Shown here: positions 47,761 to 59,959 of the stretch, in pieces
Layout of the letters: the number at the start of each line of letters is the position of its first letter
How positions within the stretch are numbered: the first letter of the stretch is position 1
Translations under genes and position numbers: made by a program
From: Siphonodentalium dalli
Taxonomy: Eukaryota; Mollusca; Scaphopoda; Gadilida; Siphonodentaliidae
Direction: 5' to 3'
Assembly: GCA_032622095.1 (NCBI GenBank)
Contig: CP136062.1
Span: 7,440,001 to 7,504,000 of the forward strand
DNA length: 64,000 nt
Notes under the pieces: generated by a model
What the model saw: the letters and a program-made list of their open reading frames with translations, nothing else
Databases searched by the model: none
Told to the model about the DNA's origin: nothing

Positions 47761-49440
47761 AAACAAAGTCCGTGCAACGTATCACAACGATATCGTTTGT
47801 TACCAATATGACACGAAACGTGCAATACTATAGTCAGCATTAAACAGGTCGCCATTCGTGAGTAACAATTCACGCTCGCTGATATGCGGTGTTTAAAAAC
47901 ATATTGCATTTTGCTATTGGTCACGATCTCGCACCACACTGTGCTAAACAGTATGGTTTTATATGAATTGACGAGTGAAGTTAGCGATACACATCGTTCG
48001 TATGAACACTCCTTGGCGACTTAAAATTTTCCTATTGATAATTCCGAGTCCAATTCAGGGTCTGGAACTTATACGCTATAATTTTCTCAAAAATGGTGGC
48101 AAAATATATAACATCGAAGTGAGTATCCATCGTTTTCTTCGCTTAAATAAATAACTTAACCAAAAAAGATAGTAAGGAGCTTCGGGTATGTACCCATTTT
48201 TGCGAAACTATTAATACCGTCTCACCATATACATTTTACTAATTTACTGTCGAGATAATATGAGTGTTATTTCTGTCACCAGTTTTCGTGGTAATGAAAT
48301 GTCAACAGCAAATATCCTTAAAACAAATAAGTTCGATATTCGATTGTTGTAGTATCCGAGATGACTGTTTTGTGATAGCTCATTGAATAGTTCATTAGAA
48401 TAACAGCTTGCTGATATATTTGGATAAATGTAGAAACGAAAAACGAATGTTGAAATTGCCTGGCGTGATACACGTATCTTGCCGCCGTTTTCGAGAAAAT
48501 TATGACGTAGTTTCCCGACTCTGCAATTGTGTTCGTTAAATCACGACCTTTTCCAAATAATTGAATGATCGGTTGTATTCAGTGTAAAATACGTTTTATT
48601 CTCAATTAAGCACATTTCGGTCTATATAAACACTGTAAACTATAAAACGATATTATGTACTTACTAACATATAATAAAATAAATATTATATGCCAAATAT
48701 TAGCCACAAAGAACAACGCGATTTAGAATAAAACATAAACAAAATATTCGGTAACATTTCACCCAATCGTCTCGCTAGAAGGACTACCAAACATCGTCAA
48801 ATCGATAACATCAACAAAGTTTGCACGACGCGAACACATGACTGGCATCGCTCATTTATGTACATGTATCTCTCCAACTATAAATCGACTCCGCGATGAA
48901 ACGTGGTCAGTTATGCACTTTTGTTCGGTCGCTGATCGAGGCGAGTTATATAACTAACGTCCGATCAATTCCAGTTGCATCCACGTTAGAATATTGGAAT
49001 GGTGTAACAGAGTGATTATAAGCCTATATATAGGTGTCGACTTGAAGTCTTAGCACGAATAATGAGGTTTGAACCCTAATCGATAACGCCAATATAGCAG
49101 TTCAATATAGAACCACGTGGATCACACTCTGTTGACTATTGTGGCGGCATGTCATGTGACACAGAAGCGGACGATATAATAGAACCTATAAGTCGGGCAT
49201 GTAATCGACACATCTCTGCTTTTTGGTCGAATGTTTCTCGAATGGACCGAATAGACAGATAACTGACTTCCAGACGAAATATCCAGCAAAATCGTATCTA
49301 GGAATGTCGTTGTGTTAATTGTGTGCTAAAAATTGTTATCGAGTACAATATGTCTGGATCTAGCATCACGGAATTGACGACCAACTATGGTGCTATGTTG
49401 GTTCTAATTTCGGTGTACAAATTGCCTCCACATCTGAGAG
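47761..49440. other. AT-rich intergenic
   Basis: No gene, repeat array or transposon end recognised. Confidence 0.4.
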
Positions 49441-49444
49441 TTTC

Positions 49445-49890
49445 TGCAATGAAAAATGTGAGACATTGTACGAAAATCTGAACACCTTTCTAATAAAGAA
49501 TATGAGACATTGCATGAATATCTGAACATCTTTCTAATGAAGAATGAGAGTCATTGCACAAACATCTCAACGCCTTTCTGATGAAGAATGTGAGGCATTG
49601 CACGAACAGCTGAACGCCTTTCAAATGAAGAATATGAGGCATTGCACGAACATCTGAACACCTTTCAAATGAAGAATATGAGGCATTGCACCAACACCTG
49701 AACACCTTTCAAATGAAGAATATGAGACATTGCACGAACATCTGAAAACCTTTCAAATGAAGAATATGAGACATTGCACGAACATCTGAATACCTTTCTA
49801 ATGAAGAATATTAGACATTGTACGAACATCTGAACACCTTTCTAATGAAGACTATGTGACATTGTACGAACATCTGACCATATTTCTAAG
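49445..49890 (+). repeat. 44-bp tandem repeat, about ten copies
   Basis: Unit: aatgaagaatatgagacatt, gcacgaacatctgaacacct, ttct. Copies differ by a few bases. Frames across it are repeat-driven. Confidence 0.95.
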
Positions 49891-51170
49891 GCCGCGTCCA
49901 ACCGTTCACACCCTCGCAAATTTGCCTGGCATAACATTTCTGTTTATTTGGTTTATAGGTATTTCGATACAGTAAGCTATACTGTGCTAGAAAACAAACG
50001 CGCCATACTGGTTTCTATGACGAAATGCCTGCACAAAATATCAGACAAATTTCCCAGTGTGTGAAGGCTGCTTTTCCGGAACTGGCAATATTGCAGGATA
50101 AATGTTCATATAATTCCTTACTGATGATTACCTACATACTGCGCACTGTAGAGCGAAAAACTTCGGTGTTACTGAATATGTGTATTCGTTTGTTATCGGC
50201 ATGTTGCTTAATAAAACAAAGAAAATTTACTAAATATTACACATTTGGTTATCGTCTTATCTGAACGCTAGTTTCAGGTATATACAAAATGTAGCAGGTG
50301 GCTTTGTATGGAGGTGGCTTTGTTTTCCAACAAAAAATCAAATTCTGGCAAACATCTTCTGACAAACTTCTAACAATAATGCAAATTGTCGTCTGGTATA
50401 AAGAGCGTTTACGCGTCCGTTCGCAATTATGAGCTTTTGATATCGTTTTATGCGTATGATTTAATGATTTTCGCGATGGCTGTGTGATACAAATGATGGT
50501 GACTGCAGTTATTTTTCTTTTCTGTTTTGGTGGTGATGTTTTACAGACTTGTGTATTATTTTTTTGCACACATATCCACGGAGAGTGCATTGGGTCTCTT
50601 TAAAATGGAGGTTAAGTGACACATTTTGAATGTGAATTTGCGCGCAAATATCTGGAGTAAACGTTAAGTATGAAGCAGATGTCCGAGAACTAAAGTAACG
50701 AAATAACGTATATAATTTAAAATGGAGGGCGGGCGAGGCAAATTAGAATTGTTTGCTATAAATTTATTGTTTACATTTTTTTCTTCTGAAATACAATACG
50801 TGACATACTTTTGAATAATCAATATCAAATTCAATAATACAAAAACAGGCTGATGGAGCAAGTTCTGAGCCGACCAACCAGATAACCACCTATTAATTTA
50901 ACTATCACATCAAGTCACAAAATCATGGAAACTGTTACACATCTCTAACATTTGTTCGATCCAGATATTTGCATTAAATCCCCATTAAAATTTGGCCACT
51001 TGACCTCATGCTCAAAACTGAAAGACCGGTGGGCTCTACGCTCTCCAAACCATCTTGATGCCACTCTGCATATTCTACCCAGAAATCGGTTTATGATACT
51101 CTTTTATTCCCACAGAAAGCATATATTGATTATTTAAACGGCAATGTTCGGTGAGCCCTGTGTTATGCAT
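49891..51170. other. Region downstream of the secreted-peptide exon (minus strand)
   Basis: No exon can be assigned with confidence. A 113-codon minus-strand frame (50590-50249) has several Cys, including SEDVCQNLIFCWKTKPPPYK, and might hold a later exon of the gene starting at 51272, but splice sites are unclear. Confidence 0.3.
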
Positions 51171-51172
51171 AC

Positions 51173-51272
51173 CAACCTCGACATCGTCTCCACTGCTTCC
51201 GGAAATTCGATTCGAGTAAACGAGCTGAACCATCATCATGGCGACCACAACAAGAATTAAAAACTTCTTCAT
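51173..51272 (-). CDS. Exon 1 of a small secreted protein
   Basis: ATG at 51272-51270 opens MKKFLILVVVAMMMVQLVYS, a textbook signal peptide: a Lys pair, a hydrophobic core and a small residue at the cleavage site. NRISGSSGDDVE follows. The exon then meets GAG|GTTGGT (end 51177) or TTG|GTATGC (end 51173); both are usable donors, the second closer to consensus. Read through, the frame stops after 65 residues. A promoter lies just upstream. The product is probably a short secreted peptide or the N-terminus of a larger secreted protein. The mature part is not visible, so function (toxin-like, antimicrobial or hormonal) cannot be claimed. Confidence 0.65.
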
Positions 51273-51350
51273 CTTCGTAACTTCGTTAGCACTGGTTTAC
51301 AAGTGACAGAACTGAGTAGAGACCAATGATCATTCAGCGAGATCGCGTCG

Positions 51351-51360
51351 GAATATATAG
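51351..51360 (-). promoter_or_regulatory. TATA box for the secreted-peptide gene
   Basis: The minus strand reads CTATATATTC, about 80 bp upstream of the ATG. A TCAGT initiator-like motif sits at 51315-51311. The TATA-to-initiator distance (about 45 bp) is longer than usual, so the start may instead fall near 51328. Confidence 0.5.
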
Positions 51361-52779
51361 GGGGCTTATCGTGTGATGATCGCACTGTGTCATTCGGCCG
51401 CTATTAACCAGGGGGAATGATCGGAGATACCTTCAAACATTAGGCAAAATTATGCAAACCTTAGGTTGTTTTATGATAAAAGTTAAAAGCAGTTTCTGAA
51501 TATTGTTACTGATAATGACTGAAATAGTAACGCAGTGATCAAAATGCATGATTGTGTCAACTAAATAATCTCAACGTTTGCTATTTATGACTTCGGACGG
51601 AGAGCGGTGATGCCAGAAGTCACGTCCTGACCCAAACCTTACTTATTTCAGTAACTACATACGATTAGTGTTGATATAGGCTATTTTATAAGTATCCAGC
51701 GGCTCTGGGACACGTATGTCGTGTGATGGATGGTACATCAGCGGCGAATCAAAGTTTTGTTAATACTCATGCAAGGTGAATTATTTTTACTTAAACGATG
51801 ATCTAGCTCTTCAACAAAAATGTTATGTCGACCGACAAGCATTGAAAGTTTTTTGTTAAATAACAATAGATGTCTCACTGATGGTTTGCCCTTTTTTCCA
51901 CAACGAAAATAGAATATTAGCTTTGAACGATTCATAGTGCAGTTCAAAACTTTTGTCTGAATGAGTACAACTTAACCGTTGTGCATTTGCGATCACCCGC
52001 CACAAGACTGCATGGCCATGTATTATAGTAGGTTTGTCGTCGTGATGTGACTGCAACGCAAAAAAGGCATAAATGGAGAAAAAGAAAACCTTGTCGGGGT
52101 AAGGACAACAACCCTTCAAACATTATATGTGGAGCCTAAACATCCCAGTTCTAACGCGATGCACTCTAAATCGCGTAGGTAAAATTTTACCCAACAACAT
52201 TCGTGCATCACGCGAATGTTGTGTAAATTTTACCCAATGCTGGGCAATGTTTTTACTCAACGCAGGGTAACAATTTAACAAGATTATAACAAACAATGCC
52301 ATAGAATACCATGTGTTCACAAAAAGAGGCCAACATGTACTGCTACAAATATGGTTCACCCATTGTCTAAACAATAGGTTGCAAGCCTATTCGTTTATTG
52401 ACATTAAAGCACGTGCACGTGAGAGGGATTTTCAAAACATTACTATAACTGATTAACCCGCCGTTGCACGGGCCAAGTGTGGCAAAATATAAACAGTTCG
52501 TAATTAGGAACTGATGTTTGCTAAAACTCCCCAAATCATATCACCGGACTTGGAACAAGCTGATTCACGGTACTATGAATGACACAATACACGCACGCTT
52601 TCGCTGTCCCGATAAGGTCAAGTATAAAGAGCGTTCGAGTAGAACTTTGTCCAAATGTGGTGAATATAAAGAGCGTTTATGTCGTGTTATTATGTTCGGT
52701 AATGCGTATATGACGCTATAAGATTTCCTATATATGCAATATGTTCTCTCTCTCCACACCCCACCCAAACGCTATACAT
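51361..52779. other. Intergenic
   Basis: No gene seen. A loose palindrome with cattcgtgcatcacgcgaatg lies at about 52181-52231. Two minus-strand frames (52119-51738) lack known domains. Confidence 0.4.
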
Positions 52780-52945
52780 GCATGCATGCGAACCCTGCCC
52801 ATGTTAACCGGAGAGTACAGATTCATATCCATACCAAATTTCGTCGCAATCGGTGCAGAAATGTGAATGTTCAGCCTTCATCGTTCAACATTCGACTGCG
52901 CATATTTTCCCAAATTCATATATACAATTTTCACGGATAATATTC
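52775..52945 (+). repeat. Dispersed repeat, copy 1 of 2
   Basis: It contains gagagtacagattcatatcc, accaaatttcgtcgcaatcg and aatgttcagccttcatcgtt, shared with 53368-53545 at high identity. Microsatellites follow both copies. Confidence 0.9.
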
Positions 52946-52949
52946 CCCA

Positions 52950-52980
52950 CACTGTCTCTCTCTCTCTCACATCTCTCTCG

Positions 52981-53011
<31 letters not shown>

Positions 53012-53099
53012 ACTAGCAATCTCTATATCTCTCTAACTCCATCTCCCTTTCGATCGATCTTTCTCTCTCCATCTATCCAGTCCTCCCCCTCCCTCTCTC

Positions 53100-53133
<34 letters not shown>

Positions 53134-53272
53134 TCTCTCTCTCTATCTCACTAGCAATCTCTATATCTCTCTAACTCCATCTCCCTTTCGATCGATCTTT
53201 CTCTCTCCGTCTATTCAGTTCCCCCCTCTCTCTCTCTCTACCTATCTATCTATATCTCTCTCTCTCTCATAG
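52950..53272 (+). repeat. TC-rich microsatellite with internal duplication
   Basis: Mostly CT dinucleotides. A segment 'cactagcaatctctatatct' through 'cgatcgatctttctctctcc' occurs twice (about 53010 and 53150). Confidence 0.95.
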
Positions 53273-53367
53273 GCACCATGAACAATTTCCTATATACAAA
53301 ATACACGGAGAATATTGTCAAAATTATCAACACTATCTCTTTTTCCCCACCTCCATCAAATCAACCG

Positions 53368-53545
53368 CTATATATGCATGTATGTGAACCCTGCCCATGT
53401 TATAACCGGAGAGTACAGATTCATATCCATACCAAATTTCGTCGCAATCGGTGCAGAAATGTGAATGTTCAGCCTTCATCGTTCAACATTCGACTGCGCA
53501 TATTTTCACAAGTTCCTATATACAATATACACGGAGATTATTCTC
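53368..53545 (+). repeat. Dispersed repeat, copy 2 of 2
   Basis: Same sequence as 52775-52945 with a few changes. It is followed by an AT microsatellite (53560-53588). Confidence 0.9.
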
Positions 53546-53553
53546 GAACTTGC

Positions 53554-53591
<38 letters not shown>

Positions 53592-53599
53592 CCCCCATC

Positions 53600-55050
53600 T
53601 CTCTATCTTTCTCTCTCCATCTGGGTCCATCGCGATTAACACCACAGTGCCGTTTTTGTGACTGGGTGTGATGAACGGGTGCTCGGAGCTTCTCCAAAAC
53701 GCCGCGACGACCATTCCCGTGGGGAATTTTACCATTAGACGGGAAGTTTGGTGCTGCCGTTTTCGATTCTATAAAGTGCAAATATATATATATACACATA
53801 TATATACACATATATACGTAGTTCTCAAAATATATAGTAGATATATTGGTTGAACGATGACCTATAACTTCACGCGAATGTTAAACGCTGATTTGGACTT
53901 TGGCCGGGGGTGGGGGGGGGGGGGGGGGGTTGGAGGGCTCGCAAATGATTCACATGATTTTGATTTCACTGTAATTACTTTATATTAACAAAAAGTGTTG
54001 TTATATGGGGGGTTTTCGTGCATTTTTAATGTTTTATTTAAAAAAGTACACACTTCCAGAAAAATTGGTTTGGACTATTTCTACACGCTTTACTCGAAAT
54101 TGTTACAACGGGATATTGACATAACTTCCCTGATATGACAAAAAACGCATTTTGTTTGGCATCCCTACCCTCCCCACCCCTGTGGTATCGGCAATTTTTC
54201 TCCCTATTTTCAAATTTTGACACACAACTGAAATAAACGCTCTTTATTTTAACCATATCAGGAATAGACTAACACGAAACGCTCTGCTCTGTTCCTTGCC
54301 TTGAATATGGCTGTGTTTGTTTGTGATGTTGCATTCTGATGATTTATTCGGATTAAAAGTGGATTATAATGGAAATAGCATTCATTTACAGGTATGATTT
54401 ATATTCTAACCATTAATTAGAATATAGTTCATATATCCGATATTTATCCGTAATTTGAGAGAATATTCGTCGACGAAAAATCCCTATGGGAAATTTTGGA
54501 ATTGTGTGTGTTCTCTGTACACTGATCTAGTTTTGCAAATATATCAGCAATTATAAAATAATATTTCCAATTTGACGCCTGGTAAATATCCTTATCTATG
54601 TTTGTATTTTCCAATTATAGTTGAATTGAACCTTAACAACTAATATGTCATGGATTTGTCTACAAAATGTCAACAATGACTCCAAAGTCAAGATTGAGTT
54701 CACTGTCCTGAGATGTTCAGCTTTAAATGTATTACAGCAAATTAGCCAAAACACTTGTTCCGTTCATGTACTAATAGCTTGCAGAGAAAAATAACATCTA
54801 ACTGTATATGCAGTGGATTAGAATTTCCATTTAGCAGAATGGAATTTGATCACCAATGTCATAAAACATGTTTTGTATATCTACAACTGAAGTTGTTTAA
54901 ATCCAACAAGCGCCTCCAATCCATCCATACACAGTGTATCAAATCAGATGACTGGTGCCATTCTATGAGCATGTAACTGGTTGGAAAATATATGTTGATG
55001 ACTGAAATAACACTATAGTATTCAACATGACCAGGGCATCACCCACTTCA
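53600..55050. other. Intergenic; poly-G at about 53905-53930; repeat at 54725-54822
   Basis: The only recognised item is the dispersed repeat shared with 9130-9215 (ttgttccgttcatgta). No gene supported. Confidence 0.45.
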
Positions 55051-55070
55051 GCAATACAAATAGCCCAAAC

Positions 55071-55493
55071 ATGCCACAAGGACATTTAGTGCAGACAGAC
55101 TCGAGCCGTCCAAAACACTCAGTGGACAAAAGTAACCCCACGTATAAAAATTCGTCGAAATCCCATAAAAATTCGCGATTTGACCTTGAATTGACCCGAT
55201 TTCTTGGTCAAGGTCACGTCGCACGGGCAAACGAATCGGCTTACGACTCTCCCCACACGAAAGTATCCCCATACACTAATTTTCATCGAAATCCCGCGTT
55301 CGACCTTGAAATGACCAGATTTCAAGGTCAAGGTCACGTCGCACGGGCAAATTTATAGGCCCATGCCACTCCCCGGCCGAAAGTATCCCACATACAAAGT
55401 TCCATCGAAATCGGCTCGGCCGTTTTCGATTCCTACGCGAACAGACACACACACAAAGCCAGACAGACAGATCTCCCAAAAATATATAATATA
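55071..55493 (-). mobile_element. Helitron-like element, start of a fourth tandem copy
   Basis: On the minus strand it follows the CTAG of the next element with TATATTATATATTTTTGGG. Inside are CA-rich DNA and AGGTCA-type modules. Its 3' end is not seen. Confidence 0.5.
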
Positions 55494-56116
55494 CTAGCTG
55501 GTGGACCCGACTTCGTCCGGGCTGTTTCTCCTCTGCTTTTCGGCGAATTGCGCGGTTTGATCTTGAATTGTCCATTTTGAAGATCAAGGTCAGGTGGGGT
55601 CACGATTTGACCCGTCCAAAACACTGCCCGGACAAAAGTACCCGACACAAGTACCCGTCGAAACCCATCCGGTTGTACCCGATTTCACCTTGAATTGATC
55701 ATTTTGAAGGTCAAGGTCAGGTCGGGGCGACGATTTGACCCGTCCAAAACACACAGTGGAGAAAAGTAACCCTATGTATCAAATTTCGTCGAAATCCCAT
55801 AAAAATTCGGGATTTGACCTTGAATTGACCCGATTTCAAGGTCAAGGTCACGTCGCACGGGCAAATGAATAGGCATATGAAACTCGCCTTACGAAAGTAT
55901 CCCTAGACACCAATTATCATCGACATCCCGTGATACTCGGGCGTTTGACCTTGAAATGACCCGATTTCAATGTCACGTTGCACGTGCAAATTAATAGGCC
56001 CATGCCAGTCCCCGGCCGAAAGTACCCCCACATACCAAGTTTCATCTAAATCGGCTCGGCCGTTTTCGAGTCCATCGCGAACACACACACAGACATATTT
56101 CCCAAAATATATAATA
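55494..56116 (-). mobile_element. Helitron-like non-autonomous element
   Basis: Minus strand: 5' TATTATATATTTTGGG; 3' end GCCCGGACGAAGTCGGG (hairpin), then ccaccagCTAG|T. The interior has cgaaatttg, ggtcaaggtcac and cgtcgcacggg modules. No helicase or Rep is encoded. Confidence 0.6.
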
Positions 56117-56815
56117 CTAGAAGGTGACCCGACTTCGTCCGGGCTATTCAAAAACCAAATTTCAAGTCGATAGCTCCACCCGTTTTCGAGATCTGGTCTG
56201 CGCACGGGCTCGGCGACCCGATAAAATTCGTATCCGGGGCAAGATACATACACATATCAAATTTCAAGTCGATAGCTCCACCCGTTTTCGAGATATATAG
56301 CACAATGTCATTTGCGGATACCTCGGCCGGTGATGAGTTAACGCGACATCGGCCGGTTAAGAGTTAACGCGATCACGTCACGATATGTTGATGGCGTAAT
56401 ATATTTACGCAATGATTTTCGATGAGCGAAGCATGGTCCTGCGTTCTTCCCGATAATTAAGGTAGAAACTTTAAACGTACCCAGGCGTGTGATACATCAT
56501 TGGAAAGATATAGCGCCACAGATTCTAACCGTGCAAATTATATGACTGGCAATTTATTATTCGCGCTATATCGAATCGATTTGTGAGCACCGAACTGAAA
56601 TATATTAACGCAAAACGGCGTAAAAACAGATTTGACCTCGGCACGTGAAAAGTTGACCTCGGATCTGAAAAATAATATGCCTATGTTCGTCCCCGGCCGA
56701 AAATACCCCCACATACCAAGTTTCATCGAAATCGGCTGGGCAATTTTCGAGTCCATCGATTACACACACACAGACAGATACACACACACACAGATCTTTC
56801 AAAATATATAATAGA
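56117..56815 (-). mobile_element. Helitron-like non-autonomous element
   Basis: Minus strand: 5' TCTATTATATATTTTGAAAG directly after the CTAG of the neighbour; 3' caccttCTAG|T. Its 3' part (56150-56290) carries the 'cgggtggagctatcgacttg' module that is tandemly repeated at 61.9-62.5 kb. Confidence 0.65.
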
Positions 56816-57780
56816 CTAGAAGGTGACCCGACTTCGTCCGGGCTTTGACCTTGAATTGTCTATTTTGAAGGCCAAGGTCAAGGGGGTCACGATTTGACCC
56901 GTCCAAAACACTGCCCGAACAAAAGTACCCGACAAAAGTACCCGTCGAAATCCATCCGGTTTTACCCGATTTGACCTTGTAGAAGGTGACCCGACTTCGT
57001 CCGGGCTTTGACCTTGAATTGACCATTTTGAAGGTCAAGGTCAGGTGGGGTCATACACCAACACCCCAAAAATGGTGGAAATCGGCACAGCGGATACCGG
57101 GAAATCGGCCCAGCGGATACCGATATACCCTATGCATCAAATTTCGTCCGTACAAATCCGCCAGTTTAACCCGATTTGATTTCCACTCAAGTATATAAAC
57201 GCGCCTCATATACACACGCTCATTAATTATCAAGTTTCAACGAAAAGATAAATTACCATCGGTGCCCGAGATATCGCCAAGACGTCGGAAACAGTCAAAT
57301 GCATCGGGCGGTTAAGCGTTAACGTGATCTAACGTTATGACCTCTAACGACGTCATAGAAGTTACGCATTGTTTTTATCCTGAGGGAAGATAGTACCACT
57401 TCTTCCTGATAATTGAGGCAGATAACTAAAACGGATACATACGCATTATATATCGTTGGAAAGAGGAAACACGAAAGATTCTCACAGTGTCATTATTATG
57501 ACTGGCATTTTATTATTCGCGCTGTTTCGAATCGATTTGTAAGCACCGAACTCAAATCAAAGTCCCGTAACACAGCGTAAAAACAGATTTGACCTCGGCA
57601 CGTGAAAAGTTGACGTCGGATCTGAAAATCAATAGGCCCATGTTCGTTCCCGGGTCGAATTACGTGTCCGTACCAAGTTGGGTCGAAATCGGTCCAGCCG
57701 TGTTCGAGTCCATCGCGAACACACACACACACACACACCCTCCCTCACAAACACACATATCTTCCAAAATATATAATAGA
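56816..57780 (-). mobile_element. Helitron-like non-autonomous element
   Basis: Minus strand: host A, then 5' TCTATTATATATTTTGGAAG (57780), a CA/GT microsatellite, 'tcgaaatcggt' modules, and 3' AGCCCGGACGAAGTCGGG, tcaccttCTAG|T at 56816. A second hairpin near 56980 suggests a nested or partly duplicated copy. Confidence 0.65.
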
Positions 57781-58279
57781 TATATTCTCTATGGAGGTCA
57801 AGTTCATATTGATATCGTAGTCCCATGTTTCTGTTCGTCAGATACAGACTCAAGTATGTAGGAGCCTTCTTGATACCGGTATATTTATCAAGGATAACTA
57901 TACGGGGCCTCTGCATATTGACATAAGCGTGTACATCGCAACACATATCTAGCAAAATGGCCCTTTAAGTGAGATGTCTTTCAACAGGGGTCAATGTCGT
58001 TTTAGGGTCAAGGTCAAGGTCACATAAGCCCCCCCCCCCCCCACATCAACTTGACAACAAATTTGGTTGAGGTCCCATCTCAACACTTCTGCCACCACGT
58101 CGACCCATGTTAAGATGGACACGGAATCGTTCTTCATGGCTGACGCCAACGCTGACAAAACATTTTTTAAAAACCCCTGCGAGCCGATGTTGAATTAGAA
58201 TAGCGGCAGCCGGCCAATTGCTTTCGCGCGACTCAAACCGTGAAGCTTGTCCCCTTGTTAGGGTAGATTGGTTCAATTA
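57781..58279. other. Intergenic
   Basis: No gene seen. Tandem aaggtcaaggtcac near 58000-58020 is followed by a C-run (58027-58042). Confidence 0.4.
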
Positions 58280-59945
58280 TATATCTCGAGCGAAATGATA
58301 TGCCGCCGAAACGTCTGTGCGGCCAATTCTTTGCGAGACGGGAATTTATTGAATCTGTTGTCCGCCTATTAGGGGGAATATTCGTTAATCAATTTGTCTG
58401 GAGGGAAATTCAACGCAGCTGAGGCGAGCGCATTATTATAAAACGCCACAACTAAACATCCGGCACAACGCACGAAAGGGCACATTCTTGGCTGTTTAAC
58501 TGGAGTAATTTGATTCTGAATTAGGCACGTTTGCGTTGTGTTAATTTCGCATATATCTTTTGCGAAAACGGTTATCATTATATTTATATGTATGATAATT
58601 AATAATGCCTACAGACCATGCATGCACACGCATTGGACTACTAAACTAATTACAAACAATTTCACTCAAGTGAAATTGCGCTGTGCTCAACCAAAATTGC
58701 GATGCGATTAAGCGAAATTGCGCTGTGAATAAGCGATCCAGCGAGCACACTGTACTAGTAACCAACGAGCGAGTCCCAGCGTGGTTTCGGCGGCCAAATG
58801 CACACGCTCTGACTATTGCGCTAAGGGACACAATTGCACAGTGGACACGACATTTGCGCTACAATGACGCGCAATTACATAAAACTGCAGCGACAGTACA
58901 ATGTACTGAAGCACATTAGCATTGTATTGCAACGACATTGTGCTGCACTCAAGCGCAATTACACTGTGGTGCGGCGAAATTGTGCTGCACTCAAGCGCAA
59001 TTGCACTGCGATGTCGCGACATTGCTATGCACTCAAGCGCAATTGCACTGCGATGCCGCGACATTGCGCTGCACTCAAGCGCAATTGCACTATGATGTCG
59101 CGACATTGCGCTGCACTCAATCGCAATTGCACTGCTGCGATGTGCACTGCGGTACGGCGACATTGCGCTCCACCAAGCGCAATTGCACTGTGGTACGGCG
59201 ACATTGCTCTGCATGGATGCGCAATTGCACTGGTGCAGCGACATTGCGTTACACTGAAGCTCAATTGCACTGCGATGCCGCGAAATTGCGATGCATTCAA
59301 GCGCAATTGCACTGCGGCGACTTTGCGTTGCACTCAAGCGCAATTTCACTGTGGTACGGCGAAATTGCTCTGCACAGGAGCGAAATTGTAGTGTGGTGGG
59401 ACGACATTGCGCCGACCTGAAGGCGCCAATTTCATAGCCGAGTACGCGCATTGGCAGTCTCCAGACGGTAGATAAAGCGTGTATGTGTATATATAATTGA
59501 GTCTAGTCCAGTCATGTGAAATCAGTCTTTCCGGTGGAGACCAAATTGGTCTGCATTCTGGCCCACAGCCAAATGACGTAAATTACGTCATGGAGCATGT
59601 CATGACGTCTTCGCTGGTTTTCGTTCAGCTAACCAACGAAATTGGTCAAAATGATACTAATGTATAGGCCTAAATCACATAGGAATTGTTCGGAAAAACT
59701 GAAGTTGCTAAATTCATAATCATCCCACTGTCCACTGCCGATTCCGTGATTTGACCATTTCCTTGGGAGATCAATTGCCCCCAGAGGGGATACCAATTAC
59801 CAATTCGATAGCAATACACGACCGGAAGTCGCGTGATTTTTCACCCCTATTTTGTACGCCGCTCCAGATCGGGCCGAAATTCTGTTTCATGGTATTGTAC
59901 AAATTAGTGACGTCATTCACGCCTAAACCTATAGTGGTTGCTAAT
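58280..59945 (+). mobile_element. Mobile element C, copy 2, interrupted by a 42-bp satellite
   Basis: Blocks match the inverted 20012-20795 copy: gcgagacgggaatttattga, gttgtccgcctattaggggg, tttcgcatatatcttttgcg, ttggtctgc, 'gacgtcttcgctg', 'gtgacgtcattcacgcctaa' and 'gtggttgct'. The satellite lies between the left and right parts. Confidence 0.78.
58680..59425 (+). repeat. 42-bp satellite inside element C
   Basis: Unit: gcgacattgcgctgcactca, agcgcaattgcactgcgatg, cc. About 16 copies with substitutions. As 42 is 14 codons, frames stay open on both strands for up to 212 codons, with no codon-level sign of selection that I can see. Confidence 0.93.
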
Positions 59946-59959
59946 TTTGCTATAAATAT

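Noticed and set aside
58813-59451. 185- to 212-codon proteins on both strands
   Set aside because: They are readings of a 42-bp (14-codon) satellite, with no start context, introns or domain.
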